Assembly: GCA_027083715.1 (NCBI GenBank)
Contig: JALWNR010000492.1
Location: 1-13,674, forward strand
Length of the DNA stretch: 13,674 nucleotides
Source of the DNA: Bacteroidales bacterium
Lineage (GTDB): Bacteria > Bacteroidota > Bacteroidia > Bacteroidales > NBLH01
Direction: 5' to 3'
Shown here: piece after piece, positions 1 through 7,382 of the stretch
Numbering within the stretch: the first letter of the stretch is position 1
Layout of the letters: each line of letters begins with the position of its first letter
Notes under the pieces: model-generated
The model's database searches: none
What the model was told of the DNA's origin: nothing
The model's input: the letters and a program-made list of their open reading frames with translations, nothing else
Made by a program: the position numbers and the translations under genes

Positions 1-77
1 TCTCACGATATAAAAGTTATTTAAGTATGTTAGAAGATGAAGATGCGGGTAAATATAGAGAGGATATTTACAAATAA
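1..77 (+). CDS. 3' end of a truncated, unidentified gene
   Basis: An open frame enters from the left edge (complete codons from position 3) and ends at a TAA at 75-77. The visible C-terminus is 24 residues, rich in charged residues and tyrosine, and ends in KYREDIYK. The other two forward frames hit stops within the first 25 bases, which favours this one. Nothing here identifies the family. No strong intrinsic terminator follows directly; the hairpin at 188-218 could serve on this strand, since it is followed by CACTTTTT. The start and most of the gene lie outside the window. Confidence 0.5.
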   Translation, partial: SRYKSYLSMLEDEDAGKYREDIYK

Positions 78-184
78 TTGTTTCACACAATACTCCTTTA
101 ATAAAGTAGTTTTGTTTAAACTATCCAATAAGTAATAAATCAATCAGAAATAATCAAAACCTATCCAATTAGGAACCAGTAAAT

Positions 185-218
185 AAAAAAGCCGGAAATG
201 TTTATCAAATCCGGCTTT
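185..218 (-). terminator. Intrinsic terminator of ppnP, probably bidirectional
   Basis: AAAGCCGGA (188-196) and TCCGGCTTT (210-218) form a perfect 9-bp GC-cored stem around a 13-nt loop. On the minus strand the stem runs into TTTATTT and lies 18 bp past the ppnP stop codon, as expected for a Rho-independent terminator. On the plus strand the stem is followed by CACTTTTT, so it may also stop transcripts from the truncated gene at the left edge. Confidence 0.85.
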
Positions 219-236
219 CACTTTTTAAACATCAGG

Positions 237-521
237 TTAATCAAGATATAGGCATTTATATGCTGTATCAGTTTGTGTTTTAACGGCAAATTTTTTATCT
301 TTTTCTACCCTAAAACTTTCACCTTCTTTATAATTTCTCCATTCTTTTTCATCAGGCAATAAAACAGTCATTTCTCCTGAAATTATGGTCATTAATTCAA
401 TGCTTGAAGTCCCAAAGGCATATTCGCCCGGCGCCATAACACCAATTGTTGCTTTTCCTTCTTTGGTTTCAAAGCCTATTGATTTAACTTTACCATCAAA
501 ATATTCATTAGTGCTTAACAT
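237..521 (-). CDS. ppnP: Pyrimidine/purine nucleoside phosphorylase PpnP (YaiE, DUF1255 family)
   Basis: A 94-residue single-domain cupin protein. Members of this family phosphorolyse several purine and pyrimidine nucleosides to the free base and ribose-1-phosphate in the cytoplasm (known for the family). The whole length aligns by eye with E. coli PpnP, which is also about 94 residues. The N-terminal NEYFDGKVKSIGF (5-17), the central MTIISGEMTVLLPDE (44-58) and the closing cysteine-containing CLYL are the family's hallmarks. The ATG at 519-521 gives the family-typical start. The leader is A/T-rich without a Shine-Dalgarno sequence, as usual in Bacteroidota. The gene is monocistronic: a possible promoter lies at 568-596 and a strong terminator follows the stop. 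It is divergent from nhaC. No key segment is missing. Confidence 0.95.
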   Translation of the reverse strand: MLSTNEYFDGKVKSIGFETKEGKATIGVMAPGEYAFGTSSIELMTIISGEMTVLLPDEKEWRNYKEGESFRVEKDKKFAVKTQTDTAYKCLYLD

Positions 522-567
522 TTTTTTTAATTTTAATTGATTTAAAAGGTATTAAAACAATATTTCC

Positions 568-596
568 CCAAGTTATACTTAAAATATTTATGCAAA
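568..596 (-). promoter_or_regulatory. Possible Bacteroidota-type promoter for ppnP
   Basis: Read on the minus strand, TTTG (593-596) is followed after 17 bp by TAACTTGG (568-575). This resembles the Bacteroidota -33 TTTG / -7 TAnnTTTG consensus with one mismatch in the -7 box. It would give a leader of roughly 40 nt before the ppnP ATG. Position and orientation fit, but in AT-rich DNA such near-matches occur by chance. Confidence 0.35.
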
Positions 597-756
597 AATA
601 GTCAATGTTTTACTCAATCATTAAATAATTGACCTGTTACATAACAAACTTTTAAATGATTTAAAGCATTAAATATTAAAAAATATTTGTTCTAAACTTT
701 TAAAATTTCGCAAAACTTTTATACTATTATACTGCATTTTAAAAAATACCAAATTT

Positions 757-2196
757 ATGAAAAAGAAGCCAAGCCTAATTCAGGCATTAATCCCTATTGT
801 ATTTTTAATTATCTTGCTTGCTGCAAATGTTTACATTTGGGGCGACGCAACACTTGATGGCTCTAACCAACTGGCATTACTCACAGCCGGAGCATTAGCA
901 GCAGCTATTGGCGGACATTTAGGATACAGTTGGACAGAAATGCGTGAACAAATTGTAAAAACTATTGACTCGGCAATGCCGGCAATTATTATATTATTAT
1001 TAATTGGAGCATTATCCGGTACTTGGCTAATTAGTGGTGTAGTTCCTGCATTAATTTATTATGGTTTGGATATTTTACATCCAAAAATATTTTTGTTTGC
1101 AGCTGTAGTAATTAGTGGAGTGGTTTCTTTGGCAACCGGAAGTTCATGGTCAACTATTGCCACAATAGGTGTAGCACTGTTGGGTATTGGAGATGCAATG
1201 GGTATCGACAAACCAATTATTGCCGGTGCAATTATTTCGGGCGCGTATTTTGGGGATAAAATGTCTCCATTATCAGATACAACAAACTTAGCTCCTGCAA
1301 TGGCCGGTACAGACCTGTTTACACACATCCGATACATGATGTTTACAACGGTTCCGTCTATGTCATTAACACTGATAATTTTTCTGATTATTGGCTTTAA
1401 CTATAATTTTGATGTTCAAGCTTCGGGTGTTGGTGTGGTTCAATCTGCAATAGCTGATACATTCCATATTACCCCCTGGTTATTTTTAGTACCGGCAATT
1501 TTATTTTTTATTATTCTAAAAAAAGTACCGCCATTACCTTCATTAGCTGCCGGAGTAGTATTGGGAGGAATATTTGCAGTAATTTTTCAGCCGCATATTA
1601 TTACACAATTATCAAATATTGATGAAAATTACCTGAAAGCTTCTTATGTTGCGGTTATGGAAGCTATGTACGGAAGCGTTTCAATCGTAACAAAAGACCA
1701 AGCCATTAACGATTTATTTTCATCAGGAGGTATGGCAGGTATGTTAAATACTATTTGGCTGATACTTTCAGCTATGATTTTTGGAGGAATTATGCAATCA
1801 ACTGGTATGTTGGTAAAAATTACCCAATCGGTTATTAAATTGGTTAAATCAGATGCTTCATTAATCACATCAACAGCCGCATCTTCTATTTTTTTCAATA
1901 TTACAGCATCAGACCAATATATTTCAATAGTAGTACCCGGCGAAATGTATAAAGAAGCCTTTGAAAAACGCGGTTTAAAACCCGAAGTGCTAAGTCGAAC
2001 GCTCGAAGATGCAGGTACAGTTACCTCAGTGCTTATTCCTTGGAATACCGGAGGTGCTACGCAAGCAAGAGTTTTAGGAGTGGCAACCGGAGATTATGTA
2101 ATGTATGCTTTTTTTAATTTGATTAGTCCGGTTATGACCGTTATTTTTGCATATTTCAATATCAAAATCAGAAGATTTAAAAAAATCGAAAAATGA
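757..2196 (+). CDS. nhaC: NhaC-family Na+/H+ antiporter
   Basis: A 479-residue inner-membrane antiporter of the NhaC family (Na_H_antiporter domain). It is expected to exchange cytoplasmic Na+ for external H+ and so help control pH and sodium. Related NhaC-type proteins such as MleN carry malate/lactate, so the substrate is not certain. Hydrophobic segments recur along the whole length (about 10-28, 36-52, 74-104, 110-145, 152-165, 196-215, 240-255, 262-278, 328-350, 440-470). Diagnostic loops are intact: GSSWSTIATIG (128-138), GAYFGDKMSPLSDTTNLA (162-179), SDQY (385-388) and the LEDAGTVTSVLIPWNTGG block (416-433). Length is normal for the family. The ATG at 757 follows an A-rich leader. I found no clear promoter in the 235-bp gap upstream. 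The stop codon overlaps the next gene's ATG, which points to one operon. Confidence 0.93.
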   Translation: MKKKPSLIQALIPIVFLIILLAANVYIWGDATLDGSNQLALLTAGALAAAIGGHLGYSWTEMREQIVKTIDSAMPAIIILLLIGALSGTWLISGVVPALIYYGLDILHPKIFLFAAVVISGVVSLATGSSWSTIATIGVALLGIGDAMGIDKPIIAGAIISGAYFGDKMSPLSDTTNLAPAMAGTDLFTHIRYMMFTTVPSMSLTLIIFLIIGFNYNFDVQASGVGVVQSAIADTFHITPWLFLVPAILFFIILKKVPPLPSLAAGVVLGGIFAVIFQPHIITQLSNIDENYLKASYVAVMEAMYGSVSIVTKDQAINDLFSSGGMAGMLNTIWLILSAMIFGGIMQSTGMLVKITQSVIKLVKSDASLITSTAASSIFFNITASDQYISIVVPGEMYKEAFEKRGLKPEVLSRTLEDAGTVTSVLIPWNTGGATQARVLGVATGDYVMYAFFNLISPVMTVIFAYFNIKIRRFKKIEK

Positions 2197-3122
2197 CCAA
2201 ACAACCCGTATCATTGGTTTTAGCAAGTGGTGGTGCACGCGGAATAGCACACATTGGTGTTATTGAAGAGCTGGAAAGACAAAATTTTGAAATAAAAGCT
2301 ATTTCGGGTACTTCAATGGGGGCGGTTGTGGGAGGAATATATGCAGCCGGTCATCTGCAAGAATACAAAGAGTGGTTACTCAAATTAGATAAATTGGATG
2401 TTTTTCGTTTAATGGATTTTACCATCAGTAGCCACGGATTTATCAAAGGAATACGGATTTTTGATGAAATTGAACCCTTTCTGGGGAATATTGCAATTGA
2501 GGATTTACCCATTTCCTTTTCTGCAGTTGCTGTTGATTTAATCAAGCAAAAAGAAGTAGTTTTTCGCAACGGAAAACTTAAAGATGCTCTGCGAGCATCG
2601 GTTTCTATTCCTAATGTTTTAGAACCATACAAACATGAGGGTCAAATACTAATAGATGGAGGAATTTTAAACCCTATTCCTTTAAACAGAGTTGAGCGCC
2701 AAGAAAATGACTTATTGATTGCTGTTGATTTAAATGCATTAGACAATAATCAGCCTGCTTTAAAAAGAAAACAAAAAACACATAAAAAAAAGAAAAAAGA
2801 AATAAGTACCCTATTAAAAAGAATCGAATTTAAAGAACAATGGGAACGACTATTTCCGAAAGAAAAAGGAGAACCTGAAGAACTAAAAATCGGATACTTT
2901 GATATTATGGACAGTTCCTTTGATATGATGCAAAATCAAATCAGTAAATTTAGTATTGAAAAATATCCGCCGGATATTCTAATAAGTATTTCTAAAACTG
3001 TTTGTGGTACTTTTGATTTTCATCTTGCTAATGAGTTAATTGAATTTGGTAAAGAAAAGTTTAACAAAAGCCTTAAAGAATATGATCAAAAAATTATCCG
3101 AAAATATAAGAATACTGTTTGA
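2193..3122 (+). CDS. Patatin-like phospholipase (RssA-like)
   Basis: A 309-residue cytoplasmic patatin-family serine acyl hydrolase, expected to release fatty acids from phospholipids or related acyl esters through a Ser-Asp dyad. All catalytic elements are visible: oxyanion-hole loop GGARG (13-17), nucleophile elbow GTSMG (39-43, Ser41) and DGG (155-157, Asp155). No signal peptide or membrane segment is seen. Size and architecture resemble RssA-type bacterial patatins rather than the outer-membrane PlpD type. A very lysine-rich stretch at 191-203 (KRKQKTHKKKKKE) interrupts the region after the catalytic core; it may be a surface loop contacting anionic lipid (inference). The ATG lies inside the nhaC stop region (ATGA, 2193-2196), a 4-base overlap typical of translational coupling. 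The true substrate is unknown. Confidence 0.92.
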   Translation: MTKQPVSLVLASGGARGIAHIGVIEELERQNFEIKAISGTSMGAVVGGIYAAGHLQEYKEWLLKLDKLDVFRLMDFTISSHGFIKGIRIFDEIEPFLGNIAIEDLPISFSAVAVDLIKQKEVVFRNGKLKDALRASVSIPNVLEPYKHEGQILIDGGILNPIPLNRVERQENDLLIAVDLNALDNNQPALKRKQKTHKKKKKEISTLLKRIEFKEQWERLFPKEKGEPEELKIGYFDIMDSSFDMMQNQISKFSIEKYPPDILISISKTVCGTFDFHLANELIEFGKEKFNKSLKEYDQKIIRKYKNTV

Positions 3123-3186
3123 TCTGCTATTACAATCTGTGCTATAAGTTTTGCGTTTTTCTAAAAATTAACTAAAAAAATTTAAT

Positions 3187-4452
3187 ATGTTACGGAATAT
3201 TATTATTATCCTGATAGAATTACTAAGTTTTGCACAAGTTTTTGCACAAATTAATCAGGATACAATTAAAAAAAATGAAAATCAAAACCCCATCTTAATT
3301 ATTGAAAAAGACTCAGTCGGTACACCTACTGATTCAGCTTCTATTAAAAGGCAAGAGTTTATCAGGGATTCTCTCATGGCAAGAGAAGATTTTATCAGAG
3401 ATTCACTCATTGCCCGGGAAAAATTTGTCAAAGACTCTTTATACCATAGAAAACTTATTTTAGATTCTGTAAGTTTCTTAAAACAAAATCTTCCGATGCT
3501 TATAGATGCTGCAATAAAATCGACAAGCGAAGAAATCATTATTTACACAAAACCGGTCTATATTCTAGGAGACTCAATGCTTAGTGATTACACTTATATT
3601 ATTTTATCACAAAAAATTGATGCACCTTATGCTCCCTGGAAATCTGTAATTAATTTATCTGGAAATTCATTAAAAATAAAAACAGATACGATTAATAAGC
3701 AAATTACTTACTTAAAAACACCTCAAATAAACACATCATTTACTTATGGAAATAATGAAAACATTGTGGTAATGAAAGGGCGCAGCACCATAATAAGAAA
3801 AGAGAGTGGAAATATATATAAAGTCCCGATTGATTCTGTATTCTTTGATAATCGCGGAAGAGTTATAAAGGTAAAAAAATACCAAAGCGTTTACCAAGCA
3901 ACAAAAAACTATCAAAAAGGTGTATTGTTATACACCGATATTCAGAAAGTTAAAGAGTTTAAATATTTCCCTGACGGAGTACTCTCTAACTACAAATTAA
4001 TTAGTTACTGCGGACGCAGCACAGGAAAAGAAAAAAATGAAGTTTGCCATACGGTAAACTATTCAATAACAAAAGAAGGTAGAAAATTCACTATAGTCAA
4101 AAAAAATGAGCCCGAAAATGTTTATTCCGATGGTACTTTTGTTTATGAATTTGATGATAATTTTGATTTAAAAAGAATGGACTTTAACAATAGTAATAAT
4201 TCACTAAACAGGAATTGTATTGTTGAACTCAATGATAAAAGATATGTTAGCAGGTATCTATACAGAAAAAACGGAATAATCTATAAAACACTGGTAATAA
4301 ACTACAACAATAAGCCCGAAGCAAAAAATAAAGTTGAAATCATGGCATATTTTTTTGAAGATGACGGAATAAGTTATTTCCAAAAGAACCTCAACACCGG
4401 TAAAAGCCGAAAAAGAGACAAATTAACCATGAAATGGGGTCCTTGGAAATAG
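3187..4452 (+). CDS. Exported protein of unknown function with N-terminal 11-residue repeats
   Basis: I do not recognise this 421-residue protein. It starts with a probable Sec signal peptide: a hydrophobic core at about 4-19 followed by FAQ, with cleavage likely near residue 21. There is no lipobox cysteine, so it is probably periplasmic or outer-membrane associated. Residues 55-87 carry three 11-residue units (RQEFIRDSLMA, REDFIRDSLIA, REKFVKDSLYH) and a decayed fourth from 88, predicted helical. The remainder (about 115-421) is rich in alternating polar and aromatic residues, such as GTFVYEFDD (316-324), suggesting beta strands, and ends in MKWGPWK. Two cysteines at 275 and 287 could form a disulfide. 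The gene starts 64 bp after the patatin stop. A weak promoter-like TTTG (3118-3121) and TAAGTTTTG (3145-3153) lie between, so it may be transcribed separately. The DNA is visibly more AT-rich than dnaE. Confidence 0.75.
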   Translation: MLRNIIIILIELLSFAQVFAQINQDTIKKNENQNPILIIEKDSVGTPTDSASIKRQEFIRDSLMAREDFIRDSLIAREKFVKDSLYHRKLILDSVSFLKQNLPMLIDAAIKSTSEEIIIYTKPVYILGDSMLSDYTYIILSQKIDAPYAPWKSVINLSGNSLKIKTDTINKQITYLKTPQINTSFTYGNNENIVVMKGRSTIIRKESGNIYKVPIDSVFFDNRGRVIKVKKYQSVYQATKNYQKGVLLYTDIQKVKEFKYFPDGVLSNYKLISYCGRSTGKEKNEVCHTVNYSITKEGRKFTIVKKNEPENVYSDGTFVYEFDDNFDLKRMDFNNSNNSLNRNCIVELNDKRYVSRYLYRKNGIIYKTLVINYNNKPEAKNKVEIMAYFFEDDGISYFQKNLNTGKSRKRDKLTMKWGPWK

Positions 4453-4461
4453 CCGATTTGA

Positions 4462-4488
4462 TTAGCTCAGCACTTTGTGTTGAGCTAA
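4462..4488 (+). terminator. Strong hairpin after the exported-protein gene, without a U-tract
   Basis: TTAGCTCA (4462-4469) pairs with TGAGCTAA (4481-4488). The intervening bases continue the stem through a G-U wobble and CAC/GTG, closing on a TTT loop: 12 pairs in all. It begins 10 bp after the plus-strand stop codon, so it probably protects or ends that transcript. No T-run follows, so classical intrinsic termination is doubtful. Confidence 0.5.
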
Positions 4489-4512
4489 CCCAATATATCA
4501 ATTCTCTAAACG

Positions 4513-4540
4513 AAAAAAACCTGTCTTTTTAGGACAGGCT
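4513..4540 (-). terminator. Intrinsic terminator of yfhO
   Basis: Read on the minus strand, AGCCTGTC and GACAGGTT form a stem with a 7-nt loop. The 6-bp core is at 4533-4538 and 4520-4525. It runs straight into seven Ts (4513-4519). It begins 8 bp past the yfhO stop codon. This is a canonical Rho-independent terminator. Confidence 0.88.
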
Positions 4541-4547
4541 GAAAAAA

Positions 4548-7073
4548 TTATTCGTTTATATCCTTATTTTTCAATTTAGTATTTTTAAAACTAAACACAA
4601 TCATGCCAATCAACAATAAAACCACTAGAATTGAACTACCTAAGGCAATTTTTTTACTAATACTATAGGTTTTTGGCTCAAAACGAAACTCTATTTCATG
4701 TACTCCTTCGGGGACAACCAAAGCACGTAAAATATAGTTAACACGTAAATGTTCAACAGGGAAGCCATCAATATAAGCATTCCAGCCTTTATCATAATAC
4801 ACCTCCGAAAAAACAGCCAAACGTTTTTTCGGAGTAAATGCTTTATACTTTAAATAATTCGGTTTATAATCTACCAGCTCAATATATCCTGTATCTAATG
4901 AGAAAAACTCTTTGGGTAAATCGTTTATCTGATTTTTAAATTGCTTATCAATAATTGCAGTTTTTGCAGGATTAAAAGTTGCCAGAGCGGCAATTTCTTC
5001 ATCGGCATTATTCACCAATTCATAATCATCAACAAACCATGCATGCCCCAAAGCCTGCCAATTCAATTCCACTTCTTTGGGTGCAAAAATCACATATTTA
5101 GTATTCAGCATATTGATAATATTGGTTTTACTAAACAAACCTGCCAAGTTACCAGTTGTATCACGTTGGCGTGCCTGTGCCACTGCTTGTATCTCATATC
5201 CTAAATACCTGTCAATAATATCTTGATATCTTCGTAATTTTGCACCATGATATCCACCAATTGATTTATGATAATAAGGCGTATAACCATCATTAAAAGG
5301 ACTGTGCAAATAGCTTAATACCCGAAAATCAGGATCAGCATCTTTTAAAACAACCTCATCAGCAGGAGTTTTCGGAAATTCATTGCGCACAAAACTTTTC
5401 TTACGAAACATATCTTCGTTCAAATAACGCTTATCCACTGTCCACATATCAGACAAAATAAGAACTGCTAAAGCGAGTAATAAATGGCTTTGCTTAACTG
5501 CTTTAACATTAGCATACACCCACAATGCTCCTGCACTTAAAACAATGAAAAAGAAACTGCGAATAGCATCTGCTTTAAAAATATTCATGCGTGCACTTTT
5601 CAAACCTTCAATATACAAATTGAGCTGCTGAGCTGCCTGTGCCGATTCTGCTTTTTGTGCATCAAAACGTGCAATTTCATTTACACTTAAAAAATTAAAA
5701 AATACATCAGGAATAAGATAAAAAATCAAACTTAATCCGCCGGTAATTCCTAAAGATATATAAAACCACTTTTTATTTTTTTTGATAAAATCACGATCGT
5801 CCATTACTTCCTTTAAAACCATCATTGCCAAAAGGGGTACGGCAAAACTAGTAATCACCAATGACATTGATACCGTTCTGAACTTATTGTACATCGGCAC
5901 ATAATAAAAGAAAATATCGGTAAACCACTCTAAGTTTTTACCCCAGGAAAGTAAAATTCCGAGCAATGCAGCAGCAAGAAGCCACCATTTAAGAGTACCC
6001 TTTATAGTAAATAAACCAAAAACAAACAAAAATATCAAAATAGCACCTACATACACAGGACCCGATGTAAACGGCTGATTGCCAAAATACGAAGATGATT
6101 TTGCAACATACTCGGCAAATTGTGGATTTACGTCTTTTAAAACATCCATATCCGGACCAATCGGAGCACTTGCTCCGCCCTTGGCATTCGGTATCATTAA
6201 AGTAAACGTTTCATCTTTACCATAACTCCAAGCAAGTGCATAATCCTTATCCAACCCACTTGATTTATTATGCATATTATCTGTAAGTTCAGATTTTCCG
6301 CGAATACTTTCTTTTCCGTATTCATAAGTAGTAGCTAATCCGGTAATATTCGGTAAAATAGCCAAAATGGCAGCAACAGCTAAAATTGCCGATGCTTTAA
6401 AAAAATCATTTAATTTCTTCTCAATAATTGCATAAACAAATTGAGTCAAAATCAGTAAAACAATCATCAAAGCCAAATAATAAATAATCTGGATATGATT
6501 GGTCGAAATTTCAACACCCAAAGCAAAAGTAGTGATAATTCCACCCCATAAATACTTTCCCCGATAAGCCATCAGTACACCCGCTATTACCGGTGCCATA
6601 TATGCAATAGCATAAGTTTTAGTAATATGTCCGGCAGCAATTATAATAATATTATACGAAGCCAGCCCAAAAGCCATTCCGCCCAAAATACTTTGCCAAT
6701 GATTAAAGCGCAAGCTCAGCAACAATAAATAAAAGCCAAACATGTAAATAAAGAGTATAGCAACAGTTGTATAAGGCAATCCTAATCGTAAGAAACGTTG
6801 AATATACAAGTAAATATTATTTGTTTCGCCAAGATATATTTGATAAGCCGGCATTCCACCAAACATCGAATTAGTCCATTGCGAGTATTCACCCGTCTCT
6901 TCATGATATTTTGCTAATTCATGCGAAATTCCTTTAGCATGAATATTATCCATTTGTGGCAACACCTTGCCTTCAAGCACCGGATTAAAATAAATAAAAC
7001 TCAAAGCAATAAAAAATACTATTGCAACAAGAAAAGGTAAAGCCTTTTTAAAAATATCCTTATAATTTTCCAT
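4548..7073 (-). CDS. YfhO family large integral membrane protein
   Basis: An 841-residue polytopic inner-membrane protein of the YfhO family. Family members are viewed as GT-C-like, lipid-linked sugar glycosyltransferases; in Firmicutes relatives glycosylate teichoic acids. The Bacteroidota substrate is unknown. The N-terminal half is membrane-rich: segments near 11-30, 101-122, 126-147, 152-170, 195-216, 226-245, 339-357, 361-377, 400-420, 436-456, 503-520 and 528-543. A large soluble domain (about 544-805) follows, then one last helix (808-828) and a basic tail. The loop after the first helix contains FGGMPAYQ (71-78). The soluble part ends in the family-typical VYYDKGWNAYIDG (758-770) and VPEGVHEIEFRFEP (787-800). 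Full length for the family. The ATG at 7071-7073 has an A/T-rich leader. Downstream of glyS on the same strand, but about 300 bp away; it has its own terminator. No good promoter was found. Confidence 0.9.
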   Translation of the reverse strand: MENYKDIFKKALPFLVAIVFFIALSFIYFNPVLEGKVLPQMDNIHAKGISHELAKYHEETGEYSQWTNSMFGGMPAYQIYLGETNNIYLYIQRFLRLGLPYTTVAILFIYMFGFYLLLLSLRFNHWQSILGGMAFGLASYNIIIIAAGHITKTYAIAYMAPVIAGVLMAYRGKYLWGGIITTFALGVEISTNHIQIIYYLALMIVLLILTQFVYAIIEKKLNDFFKASAILAVAAILAILPNITGLATTYEYGKESIRGKSELTDNMHNKSSGLDKDYALAWSYGKDETFTLMIPNAKGGASAPIGPDMDVLKDVNPQFAEYVAKSSSYFGNQPFTSGPVYVGAILIFLFVFGLFTIKGTLKWWLLAAALLGILLSWGKNLEWFTDIFFYYVPMYNKFRTVSMSLVITSFAVPLLAMMVLKEVMDDRDFIKKNKKWFYISLGITGGLSLIFYLIPDVFFNFLSVNEIARFDAQKAESAQAAQQLNLYIEGLKSARMNIFKADAIRSFFFIVLSAGALWVYANVKAVKQSHLLLALAVLILSDMWTVDKRYLNEDMFRKKSFVRNEFPKTPADEVVLKDADPDFRVLSYLHSPFNDGYTPYYHKSIGGYHGAKLRRYQDIIDRYLGYEIQAVAQARQRDTTGNLAGLFSKTNIINMLNTKYVIFAPKEVELNWQALGHAWFVDDYELVNNADEEIAALATFNPAKTAIIDKQFKNQINDLPKEFFSLDTGYIELVDYKPNYLKYKAFTPKKRLAVFSEVYYDKGWNAYIDGFPVEHLRVNYILRALVVPEGVHEIEFRFEPKTYSISKKIALGSSILVVLLLIGMIVFSFKNTKLKNKDINE

Positions 7074-7109
7074 TACTATATATGATTAATTCAGTTTTAT
7101 ATTTTATTT

Positions 7110-7267
7110 GGGCAGTTACGGGCTTTCCGCTTATAGTCCCCTTGCCAAAATCTGCAAAACATCGCCAAAAAAGCAGCTCTGTTCCGCCGCTCTTTTTTGT
7201 CGTGTTTATGCAGGCTTTTGGCTGCGGCGAGCTACCACTTCAATCCCTACTGCATACACGCATAAAC
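7110..7267. repeat. Bacteroidota-type structured intergenic repeat
   Basis: This is the main content of the 309-bp gap between yfhO and glyS. It opens with GCAGT-TAC-GGG (7112-7122), followed by CTTTCCGCTTATAGTCCC. It closes with CCACTTCAATCCCTACTGC (7235-7253). The outer ends pair as GCAGT (7112-7116) with ACTGC (7249-7253), and the two arms resemble each other directly (CCGCTTATAGTCCC and CCACTTCAATCCC). The interior holds further complements: CGCCGC (7185-7190) with GCGGCG (7224-7229), GCCAAAA (7164-7170) with TTTTGGC (7216-7222), and GTTTATGC (7204-7211) with GCATAAAC (7260-7267). From memory, 'GGGCTTTCCGCT...AATCCCTAACGC' elements are dispersed between genes in many Bacteroidota genomes. 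Base composition is more GC-rich than the flanks. Short open frames here look non-coding. The boundaries are estimates. Confidence 0.6.
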
Positions 7268-7314
7268 CTGCCAAGTCAATTTTACTTTCCTGCACGTTTA
7301 ATTAAGTCCAAACC

Positions 7315-7331
7315 ATCTGCCTCCGGCAGAT
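7315..7331. repeat. Perfect short palindrome downstream of glyS
   Basis: ATCTGCC (7315-7321), TCC loop and GGCAGAT (7325-7331) form a perfect 7-bp hairpin 52 bp beyond the glyS stop. No T-run follows on either strand, so it is not a classical terminator. It may be a short dispersed palindrome or an RNA 3'-end stabiliser for glyS. The remaining bases up to the glyS stop show nothing recognisable. Confidence 0.5.
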
Positions 7332-7382
7332 AAATCAACAGATAATCAGAAACCAACAAGCAACTTATTACTAACCGACAAC

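Noticed and set aside
121..169. Direct repeat CTATCCAAT at 121-129 and 161-169
   Set aside because: Only two 9-bp copies in low-complexity AT-rich spacer, with no further unit or nearby element. Too weak to call an operator or array.
522..756. Promoter for nhaC (TTTG at 686-689 with TA-rich sequence after it)
   Set aside because: No -7 box of the TAnnTTTG type lies at a suitable distance; nearby near-matches are too close.
7315..7331. Palindrome as glyS intrinsic terminator
   Set aside because: There is no T-run after the stem on the minus strand, so it was recorded as a palindrome rather than a terminator.
7082..7333. Two overlapping plus-strand open frames (7082-7333 and 7108-7305) in the yfhO-glyS gap
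   Set aside because: They cover the structured repeat and palindrome, have no protein-like pattern, and their extent is explained by the locally higher GC content of the repeat.
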